From Chitinophagaceae bacterium (GTDB lineage Bacteria; Bacteroidota; Bacteroidia; Chitinophagales; Chitinophagaceae): a stretch of DNA of 64,000 nucleotides. Shown one piece after another: positions 1-9,584 of this stretch. The stretch covers positions 682,001 through 746,000 of the forward strand of contig JADKAJ010000002.1 in the NCBI GenBank assembly GCA_016719165.1, written 5' to 3'. The translations under genes were made by a program, and so were the position numbers. Numbering within the stretch: position 1 is the stretch's first letter; every line of letters begins with the position of its first letter. The notes under the pieces were generated by a model that saw nothing but the letters and a program-made list of their open reading frames with translations, was not told the DNA's origin and made no database searches.

Positions 1-60
1 AAGGAAGCAGCCAATTTTTTCAGCAAAATCAGTATAGGTTCAAATAGTAAGGGCAGATAG
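1..60 (+). CDS. Possible 3' end of a protein-coding gene cut by the window edge
   Basis: The first 60 bases read as 19 sense codons and a TAG in frame 1 (ending ISIGSNSKGR). Both other plus frames hit a stop earlier. The stretch is too short to assign a family. It could also be non-coding, so this is only a suggestion. Confidence 0.3.
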   Translation, partial: KEAANFFSKISIGSNSKGR

Positions 61-91
61 CTGTGAAAATTCTGAATATAAAATTTTGCAG

Positions 92-580
92 CTATTTTAT
101 TTCTTCAAAAACCCCGGTCTGTTTATTTTTCCGCACATTATCTGCAGTAAAATAACGGCCATTCATGGCCACATATACACCCGGCGGTAATGTTTGTGCA
201 AAAGCCAACGCACTGCCAAGATTGAATAAGCCATCCGAGCTGCCGAATTTTATGGGTATCATTGCCCCGGTAAGAATGATTGTTTTATCATTAATTTTTT
301 TCGCCAGCACTTTCGCCGTTTCGGCCATCGTATCGGTGCCGTGAGTGATCACAATCTGGTGTTCATCGCAGTTATTACATTGATGAACGATAAGCTCCCG
401 GTCTTCCTCTGTCATCTCCAGGCTGTCCACCATCATAAGTGTCCTTATTTCTACATGGACTTTGCTTCGGCCCATTTCAAGCAGATCGCTCATATGGGTG
501 TCTTTAAAGTACAGTTCCCCGTCCAGTTCATTGTATTCCTTATCAAAAGTGCCGCCGGTTATAAAGATGCGGATAGCCAT
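92..580 (-). CDS. Short asparaginase-domain protein (type I L-asparaginase N-terminal fold)
   Basis: 162 residues. The N-terminal TGGT segment (TGGTFD, about residues 8-13) and the THGTDTM segment (about residues 79-85) are the two signature loops of L-asparaginases that carry the catalytic threonines; GAMIP follows at about 105. Full asparaginases are about 330 residues, and the C-terminal domain is absent here. Stand-alone asparaginase-domain proteins of this length occur in Bacteroidota and other phyla. It probably hydrolyses an amide in the cytoplasm (no signal peptide), but the substrate cannot be read from the sequence. The ATG start gives the family's usual N-terminus (MAIRIFITGGT). 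The TAG at 92-94 ends the gene in its natural place, so this is not a recent truncation. Confidence 0.88.
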   Translation of the reverse strand: MAIRIFITGGTFDKEYNELDGELYFKDTHMSDLLEMGRSKVHVEIRTLMMVDSLEMTEEDRELIVHQCNNCDEHQIVITHGTDTMAETAKVLAKKINDKTIILTGAMIPIKFGSSDGLFNLGSALAFAQTLPPGVYVAMNGRYFTADNVRKNKQTGVFEEIK

Positions 581-745
581 AGCGATGATATTTTATGTTG
601 TGAAGGTAAAAGAATCGGGAATTATAAGTGAAGGGAGTAGATGGTGATTATTCAACAGAACAGGACCTGCAATAGAGAATGTAAAAAAATATGCACGGAA
701 ATTTTGCCTGTATTAATTTATTGTTACTTTAGCAGGCCTTTAAAC

Positions 746-777
746 AAAAAAGGTCCTTCCGTAGAAACGGACTGACC
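746..777 (-). terminator. Intrinsic terminator of the candidate sRNA
   Basis: On the minus strand GGTC-AG-TCCG pairs with CGGA-AG-GACC around the loop TTTCTA and is followed by six T residues. The loop sequence TTTCTAC recurs in the terminator of the second sRNA. Confidence 0.7.
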
Positions 778-940
778 TCTAACGATTGCTTGCCATATGA
801 AATTCTTAAAGAGTAGAGTTTGTTGCTGACTCTTGTTGCCTCCCGATAATTATCGGTATATCAGCTTTTGAAGATTTTTGGCTTTAACTTTGACCTCTGA
901 CGCTTGCCCTTCTAACGATTGCCTGCCATTGAAAATCTTC
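746..940 (-). ncRNA. Candidate structured small RNA of about 195 nt with its own promoter and terminator
   Basis: The 435-base gap between 580 and the next gene looks like an RNA gene on the minus strand. A Bacteroidota -7 element (TACTTTTG) lies at 953-946, so transcription should begin near 940. An intrinsic terminator lies at 777-746. Between them: GAAGATTTT (940-932) can pair with AAAATCTTC (878-870), CCGATAATTATCGG (856-843) is a perfect palindrome, and AAGAGT (834-829) pairs with ACTCTT (814-809). A short unit resembling GGCAAGCAATCGTTAGAGGTCA occurs three times (929-909, 908-891, 796-773). No open reading frame of note is present on this strand. The length is in the range of 6S RNA, but the ends do not pair in the classic 6S way, so I do not assign a family. 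Confidence 0.6.
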
Positions 941-945
941 TGATA

Positions 946-953
946 CAAAAGTA
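946..953 (-). promoter_or_regulatory. -7 promoter element of the candidate sRNA
   Basis: On the minus strand the bases read TACTTTTG, an exact match to the Bacteroidota consensus TAnnTTTG. The sequence just after it is TATCAGAAG, close to the corresponding AATCAGAAA of the second sRNA near 29.78 kb. A clean -33 TTTG at the usual distance was not found; the nearest is about 25 bases upstream. Confidence 0.6.
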
Positions 954-1063
954 AAGTGCAGCGCCTTGTCCTTTAAAACAAATCCGGCAAGATTTTATCA
1001 TGCCTAAAGGAGGGGGTGTTGAGCAAAATCCTTGCTGGCAGAAGGTTTCAGCAAAAACTCTCT

Positions 1064-2617
1064 ATGATGCCCAACCGCTCAACCGACATATTGTTTCAAC
1101 TGATAAAATCGCTGGAAAAGGCCGAAAAAAGGCATTTTAAGCTCTATATCAAACGCAGTTCCGGTAATGAAGACCTCAAGATCGTCCGGCTTTTTGATGC
1201 GGTAGACAAGCTGAATGATTACGATGAAAAAGTAATACTGAAAAAGCTGGAAGGTGTGACAAAACCCCAGCTGGCAAACCTGAAGACACATCTTTATAAG
1301 CAGATCATGGCCAGTCTCCGGTTACTGAAGAGCACCGACAGCATGGATCTGCAGCTGAATGAGCAATTCGACTATGCACACATCCTTTATAAGAAAGGAT
1401 TGTTTATGCAAAGTCTCCGGATAATAGACAGGGCAAAGGAAATAGCAAGGGCTAACCAGAAGTTCAATTTCCTGCCACAACTGATTGCTTTGGAAAAAAG
1501 GATTGAAGGACTGCATATAACCAGGCATATACAATACCGGGCGGATACGCTGGCAAATGAGGCCAATGAAATAAGCCGGCATATTGATATGGTAGCCCGG
1601 CTTTCCAACCTGGCACTGAAACTTTTTAGTTGGTTTGTGCAGCACGGCCATGCCAGGAATGAGGAGGATGAAAAAGACATCCGACAATTCATGAAAGAAA
1701 GCTTGCCTGCCGATGTGTGGAAGCTGAAAGGTTTTTATGAAAGACTCTACCTGTACCAGAGTTACACCTGGTATGCGTTCATCCGGCAGGACTTTTTACA
1801 ATACTACCGCTACACACAAAAATGGGTAGACCTTTTTACGGAACAGCCATTAATGATAAGAGTGGAAACAGGCCACTATATAAAGGCCATTCATAATTTA
1901 CTGAATGCCCATTTTGATTTGCGCAATCATCGTCAGTTTGAGAAAACATTGAAACTGCTGGAGAAAGTAGCACAAACAGACCGGGTAAAAGATCATGACA
2001 ACTTCCGGATACAGGCATTTATCTATATCAGTACGGCCCGCATCAACCAGCATTTTATGCAGGGTACGTTTAAAGAAGGGCTCTCCCTGATACCGGGTAT
2101 AGAAAAGGAACTGGAGAACTATGATCTCTTTCTTGACAGCCACCGGATATTGGTCCTGAATTACAAATTTGCCATGTTGTATTTTGGCAGTGGTGATTAT
2201 AATACCTGTATCGACTATCTGCAAAAGATCATCAATGATAAGACCAACCTGCGATACGATCTGCAATGCTATGCCCGGCTGGTACACCTGATGGCCCATT
2301 ACGAATTGGGAAATGATATGCTGATGGAGTCGCTGACGAAATCAGTTTATCGTTTCATGGCAAAAATGAAAAACCTTACAGTGGTGGAGGAAGCAATGTT
2401 TAAATTTCTGCGTCAATCCATTACTTTATCTACCCGCCAGTTAAAACCGGAGTTTGAAAAGTTTCTGCATACCATTAAGCACCTTGAGAAAAACCGCTTT
2501 GAAACCCGTTCCTTCGCCTATCTCGATATCATCTCCTGGGTGGAGGGTAAAGTATATGGCAAGCCAATGGGAACGATCATTCATGAAAAATATATGCAGA
2601 GCAAGAGAAGGAAATAG
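1064..2617 (+). CDS. Conserved all-helical protein, probably TPR-like, function unknown
   Basis: About 517 residues from the tandem ATG at 1064/1067. An upstream GTG at 1016 is in frame but adds 16 residues unlike the family's usual N-terminus. From the second Met the protein opens with MPNRSTDILFQLIKSLEKAE and a basic helix (KRHFKLYIKR), then continues as amphipathic helices with repeated aromatic and Leu positions suggesting tetratricopeptide-like pairs. There is no signal peptide, so it is likely cytoplasmic. Large helical proteins with this start are common, unnamed genes in Bacteroidota; I recognise the type, not a function. It lies 39 bases before the acylase gene on the same strand, which may make them co-transcribed. 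Confidence 0.82.
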   Translation: MMPNRSTDILFQLIKSLEKAEKRHFKLYIKRSSGNEDLKIVRLFDAVDKLNDYDEKVILKKLEGVTKPQLANLKTHLYKQIMASLRLLKSTDSMDLQLNEQFDYAHILYKKGLFMQSLRIIDRAKEIARANQKFNFLPQLIALEKRIEGLHITRHIQYRADTLANEANEISRHIDMVARLSNLALKLFSWFVQHGHARNEEDEKDIRQFMKESLPADVWKLKGFYERLYLYQSYTWYAFIRQDFLQYYRYTQKWVDLFTEQPLMIRVETGHYIKAIHNLLNAHFDLRNHRQFEKTLKLLEKVAQTDRVKDHDNFRIQAFIYISTARINQHFMQGTFKEGLSLIPGIEKELENYDLFLDSHRILVLNYKFAMLYFGSGDYNTCIDYLQKIINDKTNLRYDLQCYARLVHLMAHYELGNDMLMESLTKSVYRFMAKMKNLTVVEEAMFKFLRQSITLSTRQLKPEFEKFLHTIKHLEKNRFETRSFAYLDIISWVEGKVYGKPMGTIIHEKYMQSKRRK

Positions 2618-2656
2618 GAAACTTCCGGTGCAAGATCTTTTTGTTTATTTTCAGGC

Positions 2657-4703
2657 ATGAAAAATTTTCTATTCGCATTTGTTTTAATCAGTTTACAATC
2701 CGCAGCTCAAATCAATCCCGCAAATATTACTATTGCCCGTGACAGTTTTGGGGTGCCGCATATTTTTGCTCCTACCGATCCTGAAGTGGCATATGGCATT
2801 GCCTGGGCTCATGCCGAAGATGATTTTGAAACATTACAGCTGGTGGTACTGAGCGGCAAAGCTAAATTAGGAACAGGTCTGGGTAAAAAAGGTGCAGAGG
2901 GTGATTATGTCATTAAGCTGTTACGTATCCGCCAAACAGTGGAAGAACAATGGAATACGCTCAGTCCTGATTTTATTGCTTTGATCAGGGGATATGTTGC
3001 CGGTCTCAATGCTTATGCAAAAGCATATCCTAAGGAGGTAAAATACAAACAGGCTTTTCCTTTTGATGAGAAGGATTATTTAACAGCTGTTGTTTTTTCT
3101 ATCAGTCTTTTCTGCGGCGTGGATAATGCACTACCACAGATACTCGGGGAAAAGGTAGCAACTATTCCGGGGTTCAATCCGCAGGGCTCCAATGCATTTG
3201 CGATGAACTCGGTAAAGACAACAACCGGAGAATCTTTTTTGGCCATCAATGCACACCAGCCTAATGAAGGACCAGTGGCATTTTATGAAGCTCACCTGCA
3301 AAGCGAGCAGGGATGGAATATGCTGGGCGGTTTATTTCCCGGAGGCTGTCTTATTTTTCATGGAACGAATGAAAATATAGGCTGGGCTCATACGGTCAAC
3401 TACCAGGATAAAATAGATATCTACCAGCTGGAAATGAATCCGGCTAATAAAAATCAATACAGATTTGACGGTCAATGGGTAAACCTGGAAGTGAATAAAG
3501 CGAAACTGAAAGTAAAAGGGATTCCTATAACCATCGGTAAAAAAATATACTGGAGCAAATACGGGGCAACGGTGAAAACAAAAAAAGGCGTTTTCTCGCT
3601 GCGGGTTCCCGCCACAATGGATATTAAAGCGCTGGAACAATGGTACAGGATGAACAAAGCACAAAACTTTACAGCGTTCTACAAGGCACTTAGCATGACC
3701 AGCCTGCCCATGTTCAATATACTTTATGCAGACAGGTACGATACGATATTTTATATCAGTAATGGGAAAATGCCCAGACGAAATCCTGATACAACCTACA
3801 AATGGAAAAGTACTATACCCGGGAATACATCAGCCACTTTGTGGACTGAGTTTAAAACAATTGAAGAGTTGCCACAATATATAAATCCGCAATCCGGCTA
3901 TTTGTTTAATACCAACCACTCTCCTTTTTTAGCTACAGATGTTAAGTACAACCTGGATATGAGAAAGTTTGACCGGACTGATGGGTATGAAACTTATCAT
4001 AACAATCGCAGTCAGCGGGTAACAGAATTGATTAACGGGGATAAGGTTGATTATCCCACGTTCAAACGAATAAAATTTGACCAGCAGTTACCAAAGGAAC
4101 TCAAATACATTTATGGCATTGACAGCATGCTGAATTTAAATGCCAATGAATACCCGGCAATACAGGAAATGGTTACTATTTTTCAGGCCTGGGACAGAAA
4201 ATCAACAGTTACCAGCAAAGGAGCCGCTATTTTTTTACTGACTTATTATTACCTGGCAGATAGATTGAAAGGGAGTACCTGCCAGGCTGATCACTAAAAA
4301 AGAAGCAGTAGAAACTTATCAGTATGTATATGATTATATGATGAAGCATTTTGGTAAAACGGATCTTGTATTGGGTGATATTCAAAAATTGGTAAGGGGC
4401 AATACTATTAGCCCGGCCTGGGGGTTTCCGGATGTACTGGCCCCGGCTTTTTCTGAGCTGTATACAAACGGGATGAGAAAAGTTACGGGCGGTGATGCGT
4501 ATATCTGTTTTGTCCGTTACCCGAAAGATGGGGGATTGCCCATCATTGAATCCGTAAATACTTTTGGCGCCTCTATGCATCCGGATTCTCCGCATTTTAA
4601 AGACCAAATGGAACTATTCCAGCAGCAACGAACCAAGAAGATGACTTTGGATAAGAAAGAAGTACTGAAACAGGCTAAAAAAATATATAATCCGGCCAAA
4701 TAG
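2657..4703 (+). pseudogene. Penicillin-acylase-type N-terminal nucleophile hydrolase, interrupted by one frameshift
   Basis: The first frame (2657-4297) encodes a signal peptide (MKNFLFAFVLISLQSAAQ) and the acylase core. The RDSFGVPHI segment is the usual start of the alpha chain. GSNAFA contains the expected auto-catalytic Ser178, where the precursor is cleaved to free the nucleophile. PGG, the GTNENIGWAHT segment and a following Asp-rich stretch match the beta chain. The frame ends early at 4297. The missing C-terminal part continues in the frame of 4269-4703, including ITKKEAVETYQYVYDYMMKH, after removal of one base in the run AAAGGG at 4268-4273. Together they give about 680 residues, normal for the family (acyl-homoserine-lactone or cephalosporin/penicillin acylases). 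It is either a sequencing error or a recent inactivation. Product exported; substrate unknown. Confidence 0.82.
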
Positions 4704-4745
4704 ATCTACGTACTGTTGGGTATAAGGTTACGCTAAGCAGAGTAG

Positions 4746-4753
4746 TATATTTA
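4746..4753 (+). promoter_or_regulatory. Likely -7 element for the DUF4476 gene
   Basis: TATATTTA, one base from TAnnTTTG, lies 18 bases before the ATG at 4772. It makes the in-frame GTG at 4754 an unlikely start because that codon would sit at or before the transcription start. Confidence 0.45.
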
Positions 4754-4771
4754 GTGAATAATAAATCGAGT

Positions 4772-5473
4772 ATGAAGAAGATATTACTAATGTGTTTTTT
4801 TAGTATTAATCTTTCAGGTTATTTACTTGGACAGGATAAAAGTAACCTGACGATCAGTACAACAGGAAGCAGCAACCTGAAAATTATTTATGCAGGTAAA
4901 AAATACAGCCTGCAGGACAGAAGCCAGACTTTCCAGGGCCAAAACCCGGGTACTTACAGCCTGGTAATTTATCAATGGCAAACCAAACAGGCAGGTGGAG
5001 ATTATATAAAGGTATACGACGGTACTATAAGACTTACCGGTAAGAAACACCTTGAGTTTACGGTATTACGCTTTGGAAAAACAGCCTGGGATGAAAGTGA
5101 TATTACCGGTGATACCTGGAATGAAAACTATACTAACCCCGGACCTGTTACTGAACCCGGTGATAATCATTATAATAATAACCAGCAAGGAGTAACTGCA
5201 ACCCAATTCGCCAATGTGAAAAAAGCATTGGGCAATGAGTATAATGAAGAAGAGCGGCTGAACCTGGTCAAAGTAGTATTTAAGAACAACTTGTTTTCCT
5301 CTGAACAGATCAAAGAATTAGCCAAAAATTTTTACAATGAGGAGAAAAGGCTCCGTTTCACAAAATATGCTTATGATTTTTGCTGGGATAAAGGAAACTA
5401 TTTCACTCTTGCAGAAATATTTTACAACTCAGGATATAGAAAAGATTTTATTGAATACATTGGCAACAGATAA
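4772..5473 (+). CDS. Secreted DUF4476 protein
   Basis: 233 residues from ATG 4772, chosen because it opens directly with a signal peptide (MKKILLMCFFSINLSGYLLG). The N-terminal half is a beta-rich region with GGDYIKVYDGTIRL, followed by an Asn/Pro/Gly linker near residues 130-150. The C-terminal part (about 150-230) matches DUF4476: pairs of short helices with the pattern F..E.KRL.F.KYAYDFCWDKGNYFTLAEIFYNSG. DUF4476 is frequent on exported Bacteroidota proteins and has no known activity. The following gene converges on it. Confidence 0.85.
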   Translation: MKKILLMCFFSINLSGYLLGQDKSNLTISTTGSSNLKIIYAGKKYSLQDRSQTFQGQNPGTYSLVIYQWQTKQAGGDYIKVYDGTIRLTGKKHLEFTVLRFGKTAWDESDITGDTWNENYTNPGPVTEPGDNHYNNNQQGVTATQFANVKKALGNEYNEEERLNLVKVVFKNNLFSSEQIKELAKNFYNEEKRLRFTKYAYDFCWDKGNYFTLAEIFYNSGYRKDFIEYIGNR

Positions 5474-5527
5474 TATTCTGCAAACGTTTACATAGTAAAA
5501 TTTTATTTCACGCCTTTTGTATTTCAT

Positions 5528-5917
5528 TCAGTTAGTAATTCTGGCCAGGTTAGGGTTGGCAATAAACTTATTTATGATGGTATAGGTTTTGTCAGGATTG
5601 ATGCCGGCATCTTTAAAGGAATAGAAAAACCGGGCGACTTCCGGCATCGCCTTGCATTCATCTTTTTTGTTGCGAATAACCGTGATAGAGTTGTTGCTCA
5701 CTGTAAAATTGAAATCTGATTTTGCTGTGCAGCCGCTCGTTACAACATCAATACTAATTTCTTGTTTTTCATAGTTAAATGATGCGCCCAGTAAATTTTC
5801 TGTGTTCTTCTGAACGTTTGCACAACTAAACATAATCAGTAACAAAAAAGAAAAACTATATAGTATTACTTCCTGCCTGAAATTTCTTTTTGCTGCTTGT
5901 TTACTTAAATTTTTCAT
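5528..5917 (-). CDS. Small lipoprotein, function unknown
   Basis: 129 residues. A basic N-terminus is followed by a hydrophobic stretch ending in LIMFSC, a plausible lipobox with Cys32 as the lipidated residue. The mature part is about 97 residues, with Cys63 and Cys88 perhaps forming a disulphide. It has no motif I recognise. It follows the WG-repeat gene by 16 bases on the same strand, so it is probably the last gene of that operon and may act with it at the outer membrane. Confidence 0.75.
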   Translation of the reverse strand: MKNLSKQAAKRNFRQEVILYSFSFLLLIMFSCANVQKNTENLLGASFNYEKQEISIDVVTSGCTAKSDFNFTVSNNSITVIRNKKDECKAMPEVARFFYSFKDAGINPDKTYTIINKFIANPNLARITN

Positions 5918-5933
5918 GTGCTTTGTTTTAGTA

Positions 5934-8228
5934 TTACTTATTGAAATTAGCTATGATACCAAGCCCTTCGTTGAAAAGTAAAGCGGCATCAAACTGCAGG
6001 GGGATAACCACGATTCCCTGTTTATTGATGAATCCCCATTTGTTTTTAATGGCCACGGCTGCTAATCCTTCCCGGAAGATCATTGCATCGTCATATTGGT
6101 AAGGAATTATTGTTTGGCCCTGCCGGTTTATAAACCCCAGTTTGGATTTTTCATTGACAACCAGTGCCAGGTCTTCGTAAAAGCCGCTTCGAAATTGTGC
6201 AGCGAAATGCTCATTTCCCTTGCTATCAATCATCAGCATTCCTTCCTCTTCATCCATCACAATGGCTCTTCCCTGGTTGAATGAATAGGCAGCAGCATAC
6301 CGGAAGGGTACAATTGTATTTCCTCTAATGTCTATATAGCCGTATTTTCCATCTTTCATAACCGCGGCCAGCCCTTCGCTAAATGCAGCAGCCTCTTCGT
6401 AGTAAAAGGGAATGATGATTTGTCTATGTTTGTTGATATAGCCCCACATCCCGTCTTTTTGTACAGGCGCCAATCCCTCATTGAAATCGTACGCATCATC
6501 ATACTGGCAGGGAATCACCATCTCACCTGATTTGTTTATGAAACCAAACTGGTCTCCCATACGCACCAGTGCAAGGCTGTCTTTAAAAGTATATGCCATA
6601 TCATAGCGGCAGGGAATTGCCATTCTGCCGGTCTTGTCCAGGTATCCGTACTTGTCATTCATTTTTACTATGGCCAGTCCTTTGTGAAAATTATAAGCAT
6701 AGTCAAACCGGCAGGAGGTGAGTGTATCGGCATCCTGGTAAATAAAACCCCATTTCCCATTCAGTCTTACAGTTGCAAGGCCTTCGTTGAAGGAACCCAC
6801 ACTATCATACCGGAACGGAATAGCCAACACTCCCTGTTTATTCATGAATCCCCATTTTTTATTCATTGCTACCGGTGTCATACCATTAAAGAACAGGCTG
6901 GATAATATACCGGGTCTGCCCATTATTATTCTTTCTCCCCTGGTGTTGATATAATCAATAGTGAATTGTTCTTTTCTGAACTGTTGACCTTCTTCCTCTC
7001 CGTTAGTTGTTTCCCTGGCAGGTTTTATATATTCTCCCTTTTTATTAATATAATATGCATCTCCGCTGCTGACCATTGCTACCCCATCTGTAAAAGAAGC
7101 AGCCTCGTCAAAACGGCAAGAGATAGGCATAGAAGACGAAGTACTATTCAAGGCGTTACTGTAATATATTTTATAGTAACCCCATTTACCGTTTTCTTTT
7201 ACAGCAATCATACTGTCACTTAGTTCACCAATTTCTTCATACTGGCAGGGGATCACCTCAATGCCTTTTTTATCAATCAGGCCAGTTTTATCACGGCCTT
7301 TGTTCACTACGGCATAGCCGCCCTGAAAAGGATTAGCCCACGAAATTCCTTCGCCCACATTACTGATAATCATATCTCCTTTCTTATCGATATAGATGTA
7401 TGAACTAATACCTCCTTCCATAAGGGTTCTAACTGCCGCTAAACCCTCACTGTAGCTTTGTGCATCCTCGTACATCGGATATATTACTTCTTCTCCCAGC
7501 TTATTTACATATCCATACAACCCATAATCTGTTTTTACCCATGCCATTTCTTCTGTGAAACGATCAGCCAGTTCATACTTCGGGCTGATGAGTAAGACAC
7601 CTTCCTTGTTGATAAAACCCCATTTGTCACCTATTTTAACCCAGGCCCTTTCTTCATAAAAATTAGTCATATCATCAAACCTGGGCGGACTCAGTTGGAC
7701 TCCTGCAGTATTGTATAAACCATACTTGTTATTCTTCATTACCCTGACCAGGTTATCATCAACATAATATAGCTCTGTAAACTGAATAGGAATGACCTCT
7801 TTCCCTGTTTTATTGATAATGCCCATCAGGGTGTCATTGCTTACAAAGCAAAGTCCACCTGAAAACTCACCGGTTGAGTCATATCGGAAGGGTATGATCT
7901 GCTTTCCATATGTATTAATATAACCCCATTTGCCGTTGAGTAGCACTGGTGACAAACCCTCGTTGAAATACCCTGCACTATCATACAAAAAGGCAATGGC
8001 AGTGTCACCGGTTGTAGCATTAATATATCCAAACTTGTTATTTATTAATTTATGGGGGATGAGGTAGTAACTATATAAGTCATTTTGGGTTTTAACCGGT
8101 GAACGGTTAAGTTGGAGTTCTTCAACCTTCATTTCCATATCTCTTGATGAAGATTGTGCTTGTATCGTTTGAACTGCAAACAAGAGGCAAAGTATAGTAG
8201 GCAGTAATCCTGCAAGAATTGATTTCAT
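5934..8228 (-). CDS. Secreted WG-repeat protein
   Basis: 764 residues. A signal peptide (to about residue 24, LLFAVQTIQAQ) precedes an array of roughly 20 WG repeats, recognisable as KWGFINKQG, KYGYIDIRG, QFGFINKSG and variants every 30-45 residues, each followed by a PFRYD or PCQYD segment. WG repeats form extended beta structures and are thought to bind partners or surfaces. The repeats are diverged at DNA level, so the array is old rather than freshly expanded. The gene is 3 bases downstream of the TPR/coiled-coil gene and 16 bases upstream of a lipoprotein gene: one operon. No enzymatic domain is visible. Confidence 0.88.
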   Translation of the reverse strand: MKSILAGLLPTILCLLFAVQTIQAQSSSRDMEMKVEELQLNRSPVKTQNDLYSYYLIPHKLINNKFGYINATTGDTAIAFLYDSAGYFNEGLSPVLLNGKWGYINTYGKQIIPFRYDSTGEFSGGLCFVSNDTLMGIINKTGKEVIPIQFTELYYVDDNLVRVMKNNKYGLYNTAGVQLSPPRFDDMTNFYEERAWVKIGDKWGFINKEGVLLISPKYELADRFTEEMAWVKTDYGLYGYVNKLGEEVIYPMYEDAQSYSEGLAAVRTLMEGGISSYIYIDKKGDMIISNVGEGISWANPFQGGYAVVNKGRDKTGLIDKKGIEVIPCQYEEIGELSDSMIAVKENGKWGYYKIYYSNALNSTSSSMPISCRFDEAASFTDGVAMVSSGDAYYINKKGEYIKPARETTNGEEEGQQFRKEQFTIDYINTRGERIIMGRPGILSSLFFNGMTPVAMNKKWGFMNKQGVLAIPFRYDSVGSFNEGLATVRLNGKWGFIYQDADTLTSCRFDYAYNFHKGLAIVKMNDKYGYLDKTGRMAIPCRYDMAYTFKDSLALVRMGDQFGFINKSGEMVIPCQYDDAYDFNEGLAPVQKDGMWGYINKHRQIIIPFYYEEAAAFSEGLAAVMKDGKYGYIDIRGNTIVPFRYAAAYSFNQGRAIVMDEEEGMLMIDSKGNEHFAAQFRSGFYEDLALVVNEKSKLGFINRQGQTIIPYQYDDAMIFREGLAAVAIKNKWGFINKQGIVVIPLQFDAALLFNEGLGIIANFNK

Positions 8229-8231
8229 GGG

Positions 8232-9584
8232 TTACCAGTTTCGGTAATTAAAAAGTAGTGGTGGCGGAGGTGTGGACCATTTAGTTTTTCCCGTACAGTT
8301 TTCCAGGCAGCGGGTCGTATTTTTTTGCAAACATTTTTTCAGGCATTCTATCTCTTCCATGCGTTGTTCCATTCCGGCAGAAATAATATTAACTTTTTGC
8401 GCTATATCCTCATTGCTGGCAGTCAGTTTACGGATGGCAAACCAACTATAACAAATAGCAGAAAGGTCGGCATAGGTTTCGCCAATCATTTTGGCTTGTT
8501 CAAAATAATCACCAGGCATATTACCAAGAGCATTTTCCATAAACTTATCATAACCGGCTACACCAGAACTTTCCAGCACTCCGTTAATAAATAATAGTAC
8601 ATCCAGGTTGTAGCCGGCCTCTTCTTTGTCTGCAGTTAAGAGTTCTGCCAGGTCACCACCCTGTGATACAAAATCAACAATATCTTCTACTCTTTCAGCT
8701 TTGAGGTCCGCAGCTGCCAATTGTTTGGCCAGCCACTTTTGGATTTCCGGGTTAGAAGATTTCCAGAGATTTCCCATTCGCTTATATACATCTTTATGAA
8801 ATTGTTTCTTCAAACCACCCAGGAGATTGTATTTGATAAACATGCCGGCCAGGTATTCTTTGCTGTTGTCGAGTACACTGTTATAAGATTGATCTACTTG
8901 CTGACCCCATTTTTCCAATTCAGAATTATTATTATTCAATGCTTTGGTATAATTCTTCAGCTGTAACTGTGCTGTTTTGATGTCTTTTCGGAAAGCAAGG
9001 ATAGTTTGCTCCGCTTTTTTTAAATTTTCTTTGATCGCTTCCTGTTCTTTTCTTTCTTTATCTAACCTGGCTTTTTCAATACGTTGCTTTTCTTCTTCGG
9101 CTTTTCTTCTTACCTCTTCTTCCTGTCTTAGTTTTTCCTGCAGTTCCCTGTTTTGTTGCTTTTCTCTTTCCTGTGCAGCTTCAGCCTCCCGAAGTTTAGT
9201 TTTATAAGTTTGGTTGTATTGGTCTTTACGAATTGCTTTTTTTAGCAGCCGGATGGCATCACTCCAGTTCCTGTTATTATATTCCTTCAAACTCTTTTGA
9301 TAATGCTCTCTTGCTTCCTGCTCCAGTTGATACCCGGTTTTTTGAAATGGGCTTTTATAACTGCTACCGCCAGGGGATGGAGCAGCTGGAGCAGGTAAAC
9401 TACCAATACTTCTGCCGGCCATAACTTCCAGTTGCCTAAGCGCAGACTGCCCCTTTGCAGGTTGTGACGTAAATAAAATGAGCACTATGGAAGATAAAAC
9501 CAAGGACAAAAGACAGCTTCTTTTTTTTAGTAATGTTTTTTCAGATTCGGGTCTCATACGGTTAGTTTGAATACGTTCAGGCAT
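8232..9584 (-). CDS. Exported TPR and coiled-coil protein
   Basis: 450 residues from the ATG at 9584; an ATG at 9557 (MRPESEKTLLKK) gives a shorter leader and avoids overlap with the preceding gene. A basic region and hydrophobic segment (about residues 27-43, LVLSSIVLILF) form a signal peptide or anchor. The section with EAREHYQKSLKEYNNRNW and AIRLLKKAIRKDQYN looks like a TPR pair. It is followed by a long charged coiled coil rich in Glu, Lys, Arg and Gln (about 125-200), then a helical C-terminal domain without known motif. It sits between a PLDc_N gene and the WG-repeat gene in one operon. A structural role between membrane and WG protein is possible but only inferred. Confidence 0.78.
   Translation of the reverse strand: MPERIQTNRMRPESEKTLLKKRSCLLSLVLSSIVLILFTSQPAKGQSALRQLEVMAGRSIGSLPAPAAPSPGGSSYKSPFQKTGYQLEQEAREHYQKSLKEYNNRNWSDAIRLLKKAIRKDQYNQTYKTKLREAEAAQEREKQQNRELQEKLRQEEEVRRKAEEEKQRIEKARLDKERKEQEAIKENLKKAEQTILAFRKDIKTAQLQLKNYTKALNNNNSELEKWGQQVDQSYNSVLDNSKEYLAGMFIKYNLLGGLKKQFHKDVYKRMGNLWKSSNPEIQKWLAKQLAAADLKAERVEDIVDFVSQGGDLAELLTADKEEAGYNLDVLLFINGVLESSGVAGYDKFMENALGNMPGDYFEQAKMIGETYADLSAICYSWFAIRKLTASNEDIAQKVNIISAGMEQRMEEIECLKKCLQKNTTRCLENCTGKTKWSTPPPPLLFNYRNW

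Noticed and set aside
773..929. Three similar 18-24-base units in the sRNA region, CRISPR-like at first sight
   Set aside because: Only three copies, two of them adjacent with no spacer and different lengths; no cas genes. They fit better as repeated parts of one RNA.
1079..2299. Open frames on the minus strand across the helical protein gene at 1064
   Set aside because: They overlap a gene with good coding pattern on the plus strand, carry no recognisable family and start in the middle of it.
4268..4273. Programmed ribosomal frameshift in the acylase gene
   Set aside because: The needed shift is +1 by one base, no known slippery site or stimulating structure was seen, and acylases of this family are not known to use one. 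A single-base error or mutation is simpler.
5934..8228. A tandem DNA repeat across the WG-repeat gene
   Set aside because: The repeats are conserved as protein motifs but have diverged at DNA level, so this is an old domain array and not a satellite.
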